Below, piece by piece: positions 36,108 through 45,506 of a DNA stretch of 64,000 nucleotides. Location: contig NZ_AKJZ01000015.1 of NCBI RefSeq assembly GCF_000282055.1, forward strand, positions 1 through 64,000, read 5' to 3'. Source of the stretch: Flavobacterium sp. CF136 (GTDB lineage: Bacteria > Bacteroidota > Bacteroidia > Flavobacteriales > Flavobacteriaceae). Made by a program: the position numbers and the translations under genes. Below the pieces are notes generated by a model. That model had not been told where the DNA came from, did not search any database, and saw nothing but the letters and a program-made list of their open reading frames with translations. The stretch's first letter is position 1, and each line of letters opens with the position of its first letter.

Positions 36108-37526
36108 ATGAAAATTTTAGATGCATTATCCCGTCATCGTTTTTCCCGCTATTTTAAACTTTTGTTTGTAGTTTGGGATGTAATTCTATTAAATTTTTCA
36201 ATTGTATTGTCATCCTGGTTACGATTTGGTAATTTAGATAAACTTTTTCTTAAAGAAGTGCAGGCAGTTTCATTTTTATCTAATTTAATTTGGATTGGAT
36301 TGTTATTGCGTAATGATTCATATCGTATTGTGCGAATAGAACCATTAGAATCTATTTTGAAACGAACAACAAAAAAGTTTATATTTCATATTGCAATAAT
36401 TACTTTTTTTGTGCTTTTTCTAAATTATTCGCAGATTTCCCGTCTTCGATTATTTTACTTTTATTCTATTTTTTTCTGTTTATTAATGTTCTCACGATTT
36501 TCATTAATGGAGCTTTTAAAATATATTCGGGCAAAAGGATATAATTTTAAAAATGTTATTATAATTGGTGCCAACGATGCCGGTGAACGAATTCGTAAAA
36601 CGTTATCAAAAGATTTAACTTACGGTTATCGATTTTTAGGTTTTTTTGATGAAAAAATTGATCCGTTTGCTTTTATATCAGCTCCTGTATTAGGAGGGTT
36701 TGAAGATGTAGAAAAATATGTATGTACACATCAAATTGATGAAATGTATGTTGCTTTACATATTGATAATGTGAGAGTAATTAATAGTTTAATACAAATT
36801 TGTGAGCATCATATGATTCGTATTAAATTTATTCCTGATTTTCAATTGTATACTAAATCGAGTAAAGTGGAAATTTCTTTTTATGAGAACACACCCGTAT
36901 TGATGTTTCGTACAGAACCATTAGAGTATACAGTCAATCGATTATTAAAAAAAACATTTGATATTGTTTTTTCTTTTTCAGTCATAATGTTAATTTTTCC
37001 ATGGTTATTTCCAATAATAATGATTCTGATTAAAATGGAATCGCCAGGGCCAATTTTTTTTAAACAAGAGCGTTCAGGTCGCGATAATGAGTCTTTTTTT
37101 TGTTGGAAATTTAGAAGTATGCGGGTAAATAAGCAGGCCGATAAATTACAAGCCGGAAAAGGAGACGAACGTATTACTAAGTTTGGAGCATTTATTCGTA
37201 AAACGAGCATAGATGAGTTACCACAGTTTTTTAATGTTTTTTTGGGTGATATGTCTGTAGTAGGACCACGACCACATATGGTCAACCATACCAAACAATA
37301 TACAGATTTAATTGGGAATTATTTAGTGCGCCAGTATACTAAACCGGGTATTACAGGTTGGGCTCAGGTAAACGGCTACCGTGGGGAAACTAAAGAACTT
37401 ATTGATATGGAAAACAGAGTAGAATATGATATTTGGTATATAGAAAACTGGAGTATCATATTAGATATCAAAATTATCATTAAAACGGTTATTAATGTAT
37501 TTAAAGGAGAAGAAAATGCATATTAA
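36108..37526 (+). CDS. wcaJ: Undecaprenyl-phosphate glucose phosphotransferase (WcaJ-like)
   Basis: This enzyme transfers a sugar-1-phosphate, usually glucose, to undecaprenyl phosphate and so starts the repeat unit. The 472-residue protein has four N-terminal membrane helices (about 15-125), a Rossmann-like CoA-binding-type domain starting at KNVIIIGANDAGERI (about 145-159), a further membrane helix near 285-310, and the C-terminal catalytic domain with KQERSGRDNESFFCWKFRSM, RKTSIDELPQFFNVFLGDM, VVGPRPH and PGITGWAQVNGYRGET. These are all hallmarks of polyisoprenyl-phosphate hexose-1-phosphate transferases. It starts the export half of the cluster (WcaJ, Wza, Wzc). Confidence 0.93.
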   Translation: MKILDALSRHRFSRYFKLLFVVWDVILLNFSIVLSSWLRFGNLDKLFLKEVQAVSFLSNLIWIGLLLRNDSYRIVRIEPLESILKRTTKKFIFHIAIITFFVLFLNYSQISRLRLFYFYSIFFCLLMFSRFSLMELLKYIRAKGYNFKNVIIIGANDAGERIRKTLSKDLTYGYRFLGFFDEKIDPFAFISAPVLGGFEDVEKYVCTHQIDEMYVALHIDNVRVINSLIQICEHHMIRIKFIPDFQLYTKSSKVEISFYENTPVLMFRTEPLEYTVNRLLKKTFDIVFSFSVIMLIFPWLFPIIMILIKMESPGPIFFKQERSGRDNESFFCWKFRSMRVNKQADKLQAGKGDERITKFGAFIRKTSIDELPQFFNVFLGDMSVVGPRPHMVNHTKQYTDLIGNYLVRQYTKPGITGWAQVNGYRGETKELIDMENRVEYDIWYIENWSIILDIKIIIKTVINVFKGEENAY

Positions 37527-37677
37527 TAATGTTGTTTTGTTATTAATTTTGACGGTTTAGTTTGAAAATCAAAAAATAAGAATTTGAATTAACAAATTCA
37601 ATTAAAAAACAGTTATTTAAAAAGTGAATCTTTTAGCCAGCTAATGTGAAATGCCGGAAAAAACTAAAAGGATTCGT

Positions 37678-37685
37678 TATATTTG
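37678..37685 (+). promoter_or_regulatory. -7 box before wza
   Basis: TATATTTG matches TAnnTTTG, 22 bp before the wza ATG, in a 180 bp gap. No TTG is seen at the right distance. It suggests an internal promoter for wza-wzc. A 7 bp hairpin GAATTTG/CAAATTC lies upstream at 37580-37599. Confidence 0.45.
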
Positions 37686-37706
37686 CTACATAAAACCACA
37701 ATCCTA

Positions 37707-38498
37707 ATGAATTTAAAAATCTTCTGTTATATAAAAAAAATAAGTGTATTTGTACTATTATTTTTGTTTTTTTCATGTGCGTCCAGAAAAGATATAGTAT
37801 ACTATCAAAATATTGATGGGATGAATACCCAGCAAAATGTAAATTCTTATGAAGTGAAAATCCAGCCGGATGATTTATTGATGATTATAGTTTCGGCAGA
37901 AGATCCTGAAATTGCTATTCCTTTTAATTTAACATCCGTTACAATACCTAATGCAACTAATTTACAGGCGGCTGTAGGTCAACAGACAATTCAGTCCTAT
38001 TTGGTGGATAGAAATGGGAATATTGAATTTCCTGTTTTAGGAAAGCTACAGGTAGGAGGTTTAAGCAGAACAGAAGTGCTACAGTCTTTGAAAGATAAAA
38101 TTGCAGTTTATATTAAAAACCCAATTATTAACCTGCGAATTATAAATTTTAAAGTCTCTTTACAGGGTGAAGTGAATATGCCGGGAACATATTCTATTGC
38201 TTCCGAAAGAGTTACACTGATTGAAGCTTTAAGTATGGCTAAAGATTTAACTATTTATGGCAAAAGAGATAATATTTTGGTTATACGTGAAATCAATGGT
38301 GCAAAATCATATAACAGAGTAGATATAACAAAGGCAGATTTTATCAATTCTCCTTTTTATTATTTAACCCAAAATGATGTGGTGTACATAGAACCTAATA
38401 AAACCAAAGTAAATGCGTCAGCAGTAGGTCCTAATACTTCTGTTATTATATCAGCGGTTTCTATTTTAATATCGCTTTCTGTTCTAATTTTTAAATAA
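37707..38498 (+). CDS. wza: Polysaccharide export lipoprotein (Wza-like)
   Basis: This 263-residue lipoprotein has a signal peptide with lipobox FFSCASR (the TTG 24 bp earlier is ignored; ATG 37707 gives the better signal). Mature features are the polysaccharide biosynthesis/export domain with YEVKIQPDDLLMIIVSAEDPEIA and the SLBB-like segments GNIEFPVLGKLQVGGLSR and NFKVSLQGEVNMPGTYSI, ending in a hydrophobic C-terminal helix (TSVIISAVSILISLSVLIF) that would cross the outer membrane. It forms the outer membrane channel with Wzc beneath. It lies 22 bp before wzc. Confidence 0.92.
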   Translation: MNLKIFCYIKKISVFVLLFLFFSCASRKDIVYYQNIDGMNTQQNVNSYEVKIQPDDLLMIIVSAEDPEIAIPFNLTSVTIPNATNLQAAVGQQTIQSYLVDRNGNIEFPVLGKLQVGGLSRTEVLQSLKDKIAVYIKNPIINLRIINFKVSLQGEVNMPGTYSIASERVTLIEALSMAKDLTIYGKRDNILVIREINGAKSYNRVDITKADFINSPFYYLTQNDVVYIEPNKTKVNASAVGPNTSVIISAVSILISLSVLIFK

Positions 38499-38520
38499 AA
38501 ATTGAATAAACAAAAGACAA

Positions 38521-40932
38521 ATGAAAGATTTTTATAATGATGCAATAGAGGATGAAATCGAAGAAGCAAGTATTCGGGAACAATTAGATAAATATATAAT
38601 TCATTGGAAGTGGTTTTTACTAAGTGCAATGCTATGTTTGATTTTTGCATTTCTATACTTACGTTACATAACTCCAAGTTATGAAGCCAGTACGACTATA
38701 TTAGTTAAAGATGAGAAAAAAGGAGGAATGCTTTCGGAATTATCTGCTTTTTCAGATTTAGGATTAGCTGGTAGTGCTATAAATAATGTCGATAATGAAA
38801 TTGAAATTTTAAAGTCAAGGACTTTAGTTGAATCTACAGTAAAAAAACTGAATTTAAATATTGCCCTACTAGTTGAAGGTAATGTAGTAGATCGCGATAT
38901 TTATGGAGGTGGGGAATCTATAAGTGTTTATTTTCTCAATAAAACAGAATTATTTGAGGAGGCTAATGCAATTTTAAAATGTGATTTATTATCTGATGGT
39001 ACTTTCAAATTAGAAAATGAAATAAAAGACGGTAGCGGAATAGAAAAACTTATTTTAACGCCTAAGGAGCAATTTAAGTTTGGTGAAAAAATACCTACCC
39101 GTTTAGGAATATTGATTATTGAAAAGACCGCATTCTATAAAAAAAATACTATTGGAGAGGATGATAAATCAATTCGAATAATAATTAGTCCGTTAGAGAA
39201 TGTAACTGCAAGTTTTAGAAACAGACTGAAAGTAGAAGCTATAAGCAAAACCAGTAGTGTGGTTAGTGTGTCTATAACTGATCCTGTTCAGAAAAAAGCC
39301 GAAGATTTTCTGGATAATATGATCCAGATTTATAATGAGGATGCTGCAGAAGATAAAAATTTTATTTCTGAGAATACTTCAAAGTTTATTGCTGGTCGAT
39401 TAGCATTAATAACACAAGAATTAGGCGAAGTAGAGCAAGATGTTGAAAGTTTTAAAAAAACGAATAGATTAACCGACATCGAGTCAGAAGCCAAACTTTT
39501 TATTGAAGGTTCAAATGAATATGATAAAAAAAGTGTTGAAACTGAAATTCAATTAAATGTAATTTCATCACTATTGGATTTTATGAAAAAAAGTACAAAC
39601 GCTGATTTATTGCCGACTAATATTATAACAGAGGATGGTGATGCAGGTGGGTTGATTACTTCTTATAATCAGTTAGTTTTAGATCGTAACCGAATTTTAA
39701 AATCAGCTACGACTGAGAACCCTTCTGTTATTAAACTAGACCAACAAATTTCGTCATTAAAAGCAAATGTAGCTACAAGTCTAAAAAGAATGCAGTCTAA
39801 TTTGCAAATTCAAAATCGGGATTTAAAAAATCAGGAAGGTATCTTGAATAATAAAATTGGTAAAATCCCAGTACAGGAACGCCAGTTCAGGGTAATTGCC
39901 AGACAACAAAAAGTAAAAGAAGAACTATATTTATATTTGTTGCAAAAACGTGAAGAAACCGCTATTTCGTTAGCAGCTACCGAACCCAATGCCCGTATAA
40001 TAGATGTGGCAAAAGCAAATAAAATTCCGGTAAGTCCAAAGAAAAAAATTATTTACCTTGTTGGATTGTTAATAGGATTACTTATTCCTTTCGGGATTAT
40101 TTATTTGCATGATTTATTAGATACTAAAATCAAAAGCAGATTGGATTTAGAAGGCAAAACACAAATTCCTTTTATTGGAGATGTGCCAACTTCTTTTGAT
40201 ACAGGTGAGTTGATAAAAACGGAAAGCAGAAGCAGTTCTGCTGAAGCTATACGAATAGTTAGAACGAATCTTGAGTTTATGCTCAATAAAGTGGAAGAAG
40301 GAATTGCTAAAACTATTTTTGTGACTTCTACTTTTCCTGCTGAAGGGAAAACATTTATTTCTGTAAATCTTGCTGCAACTTTTGCCTTGTCCGGAAAAAA
40401 AGTATTATTGATAGGAATGGATATTAGAAATCCAAAACTTGCTGAATATATGAATGTTCCCGGTTTGGGATTAACTAATTATTTATCGGCAAAAGGTACT
40501 GATATTAAGGATTATATTATTAAGCACAACGATTATGAAAATTTCTTTATATTGCCTTCAGGTGTAATTCCTCCTAATCCTGTTGAACTTTTGATGAGTA
40601 AAAAGGTAGATCAGCTTTTTGAAACAATAAAAAAAGAATATGATTATATTATTGTAGATACTGCTCCTGTAAGTATGGTGGCTGATACTTTATTAATAGC
40701 AAAATATGCTGATACATTTGTATATGTAATGCGTGCCAATGTTTTAGAGAAACGTATGTTGTCTATTGCAAATACCTTTTATAAAGAAAAGAAATTGCCT
40801 AATATGTGTATAGTTCTTAATGATACCGATTCTAATAAAGGCTATGGTTACGGCTATGGTTATGGTTACGGCTATGGAGTTAATAAAGTAGAGGAAAAAC
40901 CATGGTATAAGAAATTCAAAAAAAATAATTAA
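38521..40932 (+). CDS. wzc: Polysaccharide copolymerase / tyrosine autokinase (Wzc-like)
   Basis: This 803-residue protein controls chain length and export through a cycle of tyrosine phosphorylation. The N-terminal Wzz domain has a membrane helix (about 32-52) and a long coiled-coil periplasmic part; the second helix is near 505-525 (IIYLVGLLIGLLIPFGIIY). The cytoplasmic kinase domain shows Walker A TFPAEGKTF (about 597-605), Walker A' LIGMDIRNP (about 632-640) and Walker B DYIIVDTAP. The C-terminal tail has six Gly-Tyr repeats, encoded by a (GGN TAY)6 tract at 40840-40875, which is the phosphorylated tyrosine cluster. A phosphatase gene lies convergently downstream. Confidence 0.95.
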   Translation: MKDFYNDAIEDEIEEASIREQLDKYIIHWKWFLLSAMLCLIFAFLYLRYITPSYEASTTILVKDEKKGGMLSELSAFSDLGLAGSAINNVDNEIEILKSRTLVESTVKKLNLNIALLVEGNVVDRDIYGGGESISVYFLNKTELFEEANAILKCDLLSDGTFKLENEIKDGSGIEKLILTPKEQFKFGEKIPTRLGILIIEKTAFYKKNTIGEDDKSIRIIISPLENVTASFRNRLKVEAISKTSSVVSVSITDPVQKKAEDFLDNMIQIYNEDAAEDKNFISENTSKFIAGRLALITQELGEVEQDVESFKKTNRLTDIESEAKLFIEGSNEYDKKSVETEIQLNVISSLLDFMKKSTNADLLPTNIITEDGDAGGLITSYNQLVLDRNRILKSATTENPSVIKLDQQISSLKANVATSLKRMQSNLQIQNRDLKNQEGILNNKIGKIPVQERQFRVIARQQKVKEELYLYLLQKREETAISLAATEPNARIIDVAKANKIPVSPKKKIIYLVGLLIGLLIPFGIIYLHDLLDTKIKSRLDLEGKTQIPFIGDVPTSFDTGELIKTESRSSSAEAIRIVRTNLEFMLNKVEEGIAKTIFVTSTFPAEGKTFISVNLAATFALSGKKVLLIGMDIRNPKLAEYMNVPGLGLTNYLSAKGTDIKDYIIKHNDYENFFILPSGVIPPNPVELLMSKKVDQLFETIKKEYDYIIVDTAPVSMVADTLLIAKYADTFVYVMRANVLEKRMLSIANTFYKEKKLPNMCIVLNDTDSNKGYGYGYGYGYGYGVNKVEEKPWYKKFKKNN
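40840..40875 (+). repeat. Tandem GGNTAY hexamer repeat in wzc
   Basis: Six tandem copies of a 6 bp unit (GGC TAT, GGT TAC, GGC TAT, GGT TAT, GGT TAC, GGC TAT) encode six Gly-Tyr pairs in the Wzc tail. Slippage would change the number of tyrosines in frame. Confidence 0.85.
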
Positions 40933-40980
40933 AATTCAAAATATAAAGTTAGGAGCTTTTAAAAAGTTTTTCTAAAAAAT

Positions 40981-41018
40981 AAAAAACGGTTCAAATAAAA
41001 TATTTGAACCGTTTTTTT
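40981..41018. terminator. Bidirectional terminator between wzc and cpsB-like gene
   Basis: AAAAAACGGTTCAAATA (40981-40997) pairs with TATTTGAACCGTTTTTT (41001-41017) and is flanked by A and T runs. It ends the polysaccharide operon and the convergent phosphatase gene. Confidence 0.92.
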
Positions 41019-41047
41019 ATGAAGATACTTATTGAAAATTTATGACG

Positions 41048-41785
41048 TTAGAATTTAAAAAAATGATTGTTACTTATGATTTCTTTTAACGAAGTCAGGG
41101 AATTCACTTTTATTTTTTGTTCAAAAGCAGCTATATGGTTATTATGGTGTACATCGCTGCCTACAAAATCATACATTCCCTTCTTTAAAAGCTGCTCTGA
41201 AATTTTGGTAATTTCTCCGCCATAATAACCTACTACAGCTAATAAGTTTAGTTGAAACAGGCAACCAGCTTTTTTTAATTTTTCGTATTCATTGAAATTT
41301 TTATGATAAAACAAATATCGCTCGGGATGTGCTAAAACAGGAATATATCCGGCAACTTGTAAATCAAACAATATTTTATATAATTGTATAGGAGCATTCA
41401 TATATGACATTTCTACCAATACATAATTGTCCTTTAACGTAAGCAATTTTTCAGCTTTAAAATGCTTTTCAAACCAATCATCCATAAAATACTCTGCAGC
41501 AGCCTGAAATGGTTTTTTTATATTGCTTTCAGACAATAAAATTGTTGTTGTTTTATGATTAGCAAGAATAGCCTGAGGAGAATTATCCCAAATATAATGA
41601 CTAATATGTGGGGTTGTAATAAATTGCGAAATACCAATTGTTTCAAATGCTTTTGTCAATCTGATAGTATCTGATATCGTTTTTGCACCATCATCAATTC
41701 CGGGTAATAAATGAGAATGGATATCGACATAATCGTCGGATAAAAGATCTTTTAGGTAAGGTTTGGGTTTTAAAAATGATAACAT
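41048..41785 (-). CDS. PHP-type tyrosine phosphatase (CpsB/YwqE family)
   Basis: This 245-residue enzyme has the metal-dependent PHP fold. DIHSHLLPGIDDGAKTISDT (about 22-41) carries the HxH metal motif, ITTPHISHYIW follows, and the later His residues occur in VLAHPERYLFYH and FVGSDVHHN. Such phosphatases remove phosphates from the tyrosine cluster of Wzc-type kinases. Its position, facing wzc across a shared terminator, supports this partnership. Substrate specificity is an inference from the family. Confidence 0.9.
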   Translation of the reverse strand: MLSFLKPKPYLKDLLSDDYVDIHSHLLPGIDDGAKTISDTIRLTKAFETIGISQFITTPHISHYIWDNSPQAILANHKTTTILLSESNIKKPFQAAAEYFMDDWFEKHFKAEKLLTLKDNYVLVEMSYMNAPIQLYKILFDLQVAGYIPVLAHPERYLFYHKNFNEYEKLKKAGCLFQLNLLAVVGYYGGEITKISEQLLKKGMYDFVGSDVHHNNHIAAFEQKIKVNSLTSLKEIISNNHFFKF

Positions 41786-41938
41786 AACTACAAAAATAAA
41801 GAAAATGATAATAATATTGAATGTTTAAGGTACAAAAGAAAAATTAATTCTAAAGGTGCCTGTAAAAACGATTGTCTTTGCAATGAAGTTTAGTCGAAAA
41901 TTTTTAACTTCCCCAAAATAATCTAGAAATCTTTTTAT

Positions 41939-43102
41939 ATGCAATTATCTGTTATTATTCTCAATTATAATGTGCGTTACTTTCTGGAGCAATGTGTTTT
42001 AAGTGTGCAGGAAGCACTTTTTGAAATTGAAGGAGAAATTATTGTTGTTGATAATAATTCGACAGATGATAGCTGTTTGATGATGAAAAGTAGATTTCCT
42101 GAAGTGAAACTGATTCAGAATAATGAAAATTCAGGATTTCCAAAAGGTAATAATATTGGGGTGGAGCAGGCAAAGGGAAAGTATATTTGTATTCTTAATC
42201 CTGATACGGTTGTTGCAGAAGATACATTTTCTAAAATTCTGGCTTTCGCCGAAAAACAAATAGATCTTGGTATAGCAGGTTGTAAACTTATTGACGGAAC
42301 AGGAAATTTTCTTCCCGAAAGTAAACGTGGTATTCCAACTCCCTGGGTAGCTTTTACGAAGATTTTTGGACTTTATAAAATTTTTCCAAATCAGAGACTT
42401 TTTAATAAGTATTATGCACAACATCTAACAGAAAATCAAACGGGTGAAGTAGATATTTTAGTAGGTGCTTTTATGTTTATGCAACGCAAATTGTATCTGG
42501 AAGTAGGGGGTTTTGATGAAAAATGTTTTATGTATGCTGATGATATTGATTTATCATATTTAGTTTTGCAAAAACAAAAAAAGAATTATTATTTTCATGA
42601 AACTACAGTCATACATTATAAGGGAGAAAGTACAGTGAAAAATGAAAAATATATGAAACGTTTTCAGGAAGCAATGGAGTTTTTTTATCAAAAGCATTTC
42701 AGGAAATCGTTGTTTTTTTCGATTTTTATAAAAATAGGAATTATCTTTTTTTCGTTTATAAAAATGTTTCAGGGGAAACCAAAAACAAATTCATTACCGG
42801 AAAGTTATATTTTGTATTCTTCAAATATAATTTTGTTTGATAAATTGACAGCTATTTTAAAAAATAAAGTACTCTTTTTCGATTTCAAAAAAGAAAAAAT
42901 GGTAAATTCGTCTCTTGTTTTAAAGGATAAAAGAGTCGAAATTATTTTGGATAATCAATATATTTCATTCAAAAAATGTATAGAAATCTTAGAAACTCTT
43001 AAAGATAAGAGCATTACTTTTAAAATTTTCCCTAAAATGACCAATTTTATTATTGGGAGTAATTCTAAAAATGAACAAGGTGAAATAATAAAAATTGAAT
43101 AA
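41939..43102 (+). CDS. Glycosyltransferase family 2
   Basis: This 387-residue GT-A enzyme starts QLSVIILNYNVRYFLEQCVLS, then VDNNSTDDSCLMM (about 37-49), NSGFPKGNNIG (about 63-73), and the LNPDTVVAEDTF metal motif (about 86-97). VGAFMFMQRKLYLEVGGFDEKCFMYADDIDL follows in two parts around residues 172-205 and is typical of the rhamnosyltransferase-like group. The last 120 residues (from about 265) contain a membrane-proximal stretch and an unrecognised C-terminal domain with FKIFPKMTNFIIGSNS. It may act in a surface glycan. It is divergent from the phosphatase gene and 83 bp before the E2 gene. Confidence 0.88.
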   Translation: MQLSVIILNYNVRYFLEQCVLSVQEALFEIEGEIIVVDNNSTDDSCLMMKSRFPEVKLIQNNENSGFPKGNNIGVEQAKGKYICILNPDTVVAEDTFSKILAFAEKQIDLGIAGCKLIDGTGNFLPESKRGIPTPWVAFTKIFGLYKIFPNQRLFNKYYAQHLTENQTGEVDILVGAFMFMQRKLYLEVGGFDEKCFMYADDIDLSYLVLQKQKKNYYFHETTVIHYKGESTVKNEKYMKRFQEAMEFFYQKHFRKSLFFSIFIKIGIIFFSFIKMFQGKPKTNSLPESYILYSSNIILFDKLTAILKNKVLFFDFKKEKMVNSSLVLKDKRVEIILDNQYISFKKCIEILETLKDKSITFKIFPKMTNFIIGSNSKNEQGEIIKIE

Positions 43103-43185
43103 AAATTATGTTTTGTGTAATTTATATCTAAAATATTCAGTAATTTCGCAATCTGAAAACCAAAATCACCTTTTAGGTTAATAAT

Positions 43186-44502
43186 ATGGCAAGATTTGAA
43201 TTAAAGCTTCCAAAAATGGGAGAAAGTGTCGCTGAGGCAACTATTACAAACTGGTTGAAAGAAGTTGGGGACAAAATTGAAGCTGATGAAGCTGTACTGG
43301 AAATAGCAACTGACAAGGTTGACAGTGAAGTGCCAAGTGAAGTATCTGGAATTTTGGTTGAACAATTATTTGGAAAAGATGATTTGGTTCAGGTTGGACA
43401 AACAATTGCCATTATTGAAACAGAAAGTGATGTGTCATCATTACTGGTTGATAAGGTAACTGAAGAACCAACTATTTCTAAAGAAGTGGCTGAAATTGAA
43501 AAAACAATTGAAGTTGCAAAAGAAATAACTTCAGTTCCTCAGGATTTTTCTAATTCGGATAAATTCTTTTCTCCACTGGTAAAGAATATAGCTAAAGAAG
43601 AAGGTATTTCTGTTGCTGAATTAGAAAGTATTTCCGGTTCAGGGAAAGAAGGTCGTGTTACAAAAGAAGATATTTTAAAATACATTGAAGATCGTAAATC
43701 AAACATTGTAAAATCAACTGTTATTCCTATTCCTGAAGTAGTTGAAGCAAAAGTTCAAAAAAGCCAGCAAGCTGTTCCTGTTTCTGTAAATGGTGAAGAT
43801 GAAATTGTTGAAATGGACAGGATGCGTAAACTGATTTCAGGGTATATGGTGGCTTCGGTTCAAACTTCTGCACACGTACAATCGTTTATTGAGGTTGATG
43901 TTACCAATATTGTAAAATGGAGAGACAGGATCAAAGCCGCTTTTGAAAAAAGAGAAGGTGAAAAGCTGACTTTTACGCCAATTATGATGGAAGCTGTCGC
44001 AAAAGCATTAAAAGATTTTCCGGGAATGAATATTTCTGTTGAAGGCGATTATATTATCAAAAAGAAAAATATAAATTTAGGAATGGCTGCTGCTTTACCT
44101 AATGGAAATTTAATTGTTCCCGTAATTAAAAATGCAGATCAGTTAAATCTTGTCGGAATGGCAAAAGCCGTAAACGATTTGGGTAATCGTGCAAAGGCCG
44201 GAAAATTAAAACCGGACGATACACAAGGCGGAACTTATACTGTAACGAATGTGGGTAGTTTTGGCAGTGTTTTCGGAACACCAATTATTAACCAGCCACA
44301 AGTGGGGATTTTAGCTTTAGGAGCTATTCGTAAAGTACCGGCCGTTATCGAAACACCTGAGGGTGATTTTATCGGAATTCGTCAAAAAATGTTTTTGTCG
44401 CACTCTTATGATCATAGGGTTGTAGATGGTGCTTTAGGTGGAAGTTTTGTTAAACGTGTAGCAGAATATCTTGAGGCTTTTGATGTAGACAGAGATTTCT
44501 AA
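43186..44502 (+). CDS. Dihydrolipoamide acyltransferase (E2) of a 2-oxoacid dehydrogenase complex
   Basis: E2 transfers acyl groups from a lipoyl arm to CoA. The 438-residue protein has an N-terminal lipoyl domain (about 2-77), with the lipoylated Lys in ATDKVDSEV, a flexible linker, a peripheral subunit-binding domain (about 124-167, PLVKNIAKEEGISVAELESI), a second linker, and the catalytic domain (about 205-438) with the His and Asp of SHSYDHRVVDGALGG. The sequence does not tell pyruvate from branched-chain or 2-oxoglutarate type with certainty; lack of E1/E3 genes nearby means the complex is encoded elsewhere. A terminator follows at 44524. Confidence 0.93.
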   Translation: MARFELKLPKMGESVAEATITNWLKEVGDKIEADEAVLEIATDKVDSEVPSEVSGILVEQLFGKDDLVQVGQTIAIIETESDVSSLLVDKVTEEPTISKEVAEIEKTIEVAKEITSVPQDFSNSDKFFSPLVKNIAKEEGISVAELESISGSGKEGRVTKEDILKYIEDRKSNIVKSTVIPIPEVVEAKVQKSQQAVPVSVNGEDEIVEMDRMRKLISGYMVASVQTSAHVQSFIEVDVTNIVKWRDRIKAAFEKREGEKLTFTPIMMEAVAKALKDFPGMNISVEGDYIIKKKNINLGMAAALPNGNLIVPVIKNADQLNLVGMAKAVNDLGNRAKAGKLKPDDTQGGTYTVTNVGSFGSVFGTPIINQPQVGILALGAIRKVPAVIETPEGDFIGIRQKMFLSHSYDHRVVDGALGGSFVKRVAEYLEAFDVDRDF

Positions 44503-44523
44503 AAGCATATAAAAATGTATTTC

Positions 44524-44557
44524 AAAACCGGCAAAATTTTAAACTTGCCGGTTTTTT
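44524..44557 (+). terminator. Terminator of the E2 gene
   Basis: AAAACCGGCAA (44524-44534) pairs with TTGCCGGTTTT (44545-44555), followed by T residues. Confidence 0.88.
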
Positions 44558-44617
44558 GTTTTTATCGATAAATATTTAATAAAAGAATAAATTTAACAGA
44601 TGATTACAGTAAATAAA

Positions 44618-44650
44618 TTTGTGATAATTCGGCTATAAAAATTACATTTG
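44618..44650 (+). promoter_or_regulatory. Promoter of the exonuclease operon
   Basis: TTTG (44618-44621) and TACATTTG (44643-44650) match the -33 and -7 boxes with a 21 bp spacer. The ATG is 20 bp downstream. Confidence 0.72.
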
Positions 44651-44670
44651 TAACATTCAAAAACTATAAA

Positions 44671-45441
44671 ATGGAACTCAAACTCAGTAAGCCAATCTGC
44701 TTTTTCGATTTAGAAACAACAGGTATTGATATCGGAAAAGACAGAATCGTGGAAATTTCAATATTTAAGGTTTTTCCAAACGGAAATAAAGAAAGCAAAA
44801 CTTGGTTAGTGAATCCGACAATTCCTATTCCTCCTCAGACAACTGCGGTACATGGGATCACTGATGAAAAAGTGGCCAATGAACCAACTTTTGCAGTATT
44901 AGCCCCACAAGTTTATAATATGATTAAAGATAGCGATCTGGCAGGTTTTAATTCAGATCGTTTTGATATCCCGTTATTGGCTGAAGAATTGCTTCGTGCA
45001 GGTGTTGATTTTGATATGAAAAATAAAGTTTCGGTCGATGTGCAGACTATTTTTCACAAAATGGAAGAGCGTACTTTGAGTGCTGCTTTAAAATTTTATT
45101 GTGGGAAAAGCTTAGAAAATGCCCATTCAGCAGAAGCGGATACAATGGCAACTTATGATATCCTGAAAGCGCAGCTGGATCGTTATCCGGAATTAGAAAA
45201 TGACATGAAATCATTGTCAGAATTTACAACCCGTAAAAAAATTGCTGATTTTGCAGGAATGATTGCTTTTGATAAAGACAACGAAGAAATTTTTACCTTC
45301 GGAAAACACAAAGGAGCAAAAGTAGAGAAAGTATTAGAATCAGAACCGGGGTATTACAGCTGGATTCAAAATGCTGATTTTCCTTTATATACCAAAAAAG
45401 TTTTAACAGCAATTAAATTAAGAAAATTAAATACAAAATAA
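44671..45441 (+). CDS. DnaQ-like 3'-5' exonuclease
   Basis: This 256-residue protein has the DEDDh exonuclease fold: Exo I in CFFDLETTGID (DxE), an Exo II segment GFNSDRFDIPLL, and Exo III with AHSAEADTMATYDIL (HxxxxD). The C-terminal part (about 205-250, FTFGKHKGAKVEKV) is the DUF3820-like extension that occurs in this subgroup. It is likely a repair or proofreading nuclease, not the replicative proofreading subunit. It starts a promoter-driven unit followed by an FAH hydrolase gene and an Hpt gene. Confidence 0.9.
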   Translation: MELKLSKPICFFDLETTGIDIGKDRIVEISIFKVFPNGNKESKTWLVNPTIPIPPQTTAVHGITDEKVANEPTFAVLAPQVYNMIKDSDLAGFNSDRFDIPLLAEELLRAGVDFDMKNKVSVDVQTIFHKMEERTLSAALKFYCGKSLENAHSAEADTMATYDILKAQLDRYPELENDMKSLSEFTTRKKIADFAGMIAFDKDNEEIFTFGKHKGAKVEKVLESEPGYYSWIQNADFPLYTKKVLTAIKLRKLNTK

Positions 45442-45443
45442 GT

Positions 45444-45503
45444 TGATAGTTGTTTGTTGATAGCTTTTTGCTGACAACCTACAACTGATAACCTACAACT
45501 GGA
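45444..45503. repeat. TTGATAGTT/AACTGATAAC degenerate repeats
   Basis: The gap between the exonuclease and FAH genes is filled with GTTGATAGTTGTTTGTTGATA and complementary ACAACCTACAACTGATAACC-like units, so the RNA can form a hairpin. Confidence 0.5.
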
Positions 45504-45506
45504 AAA

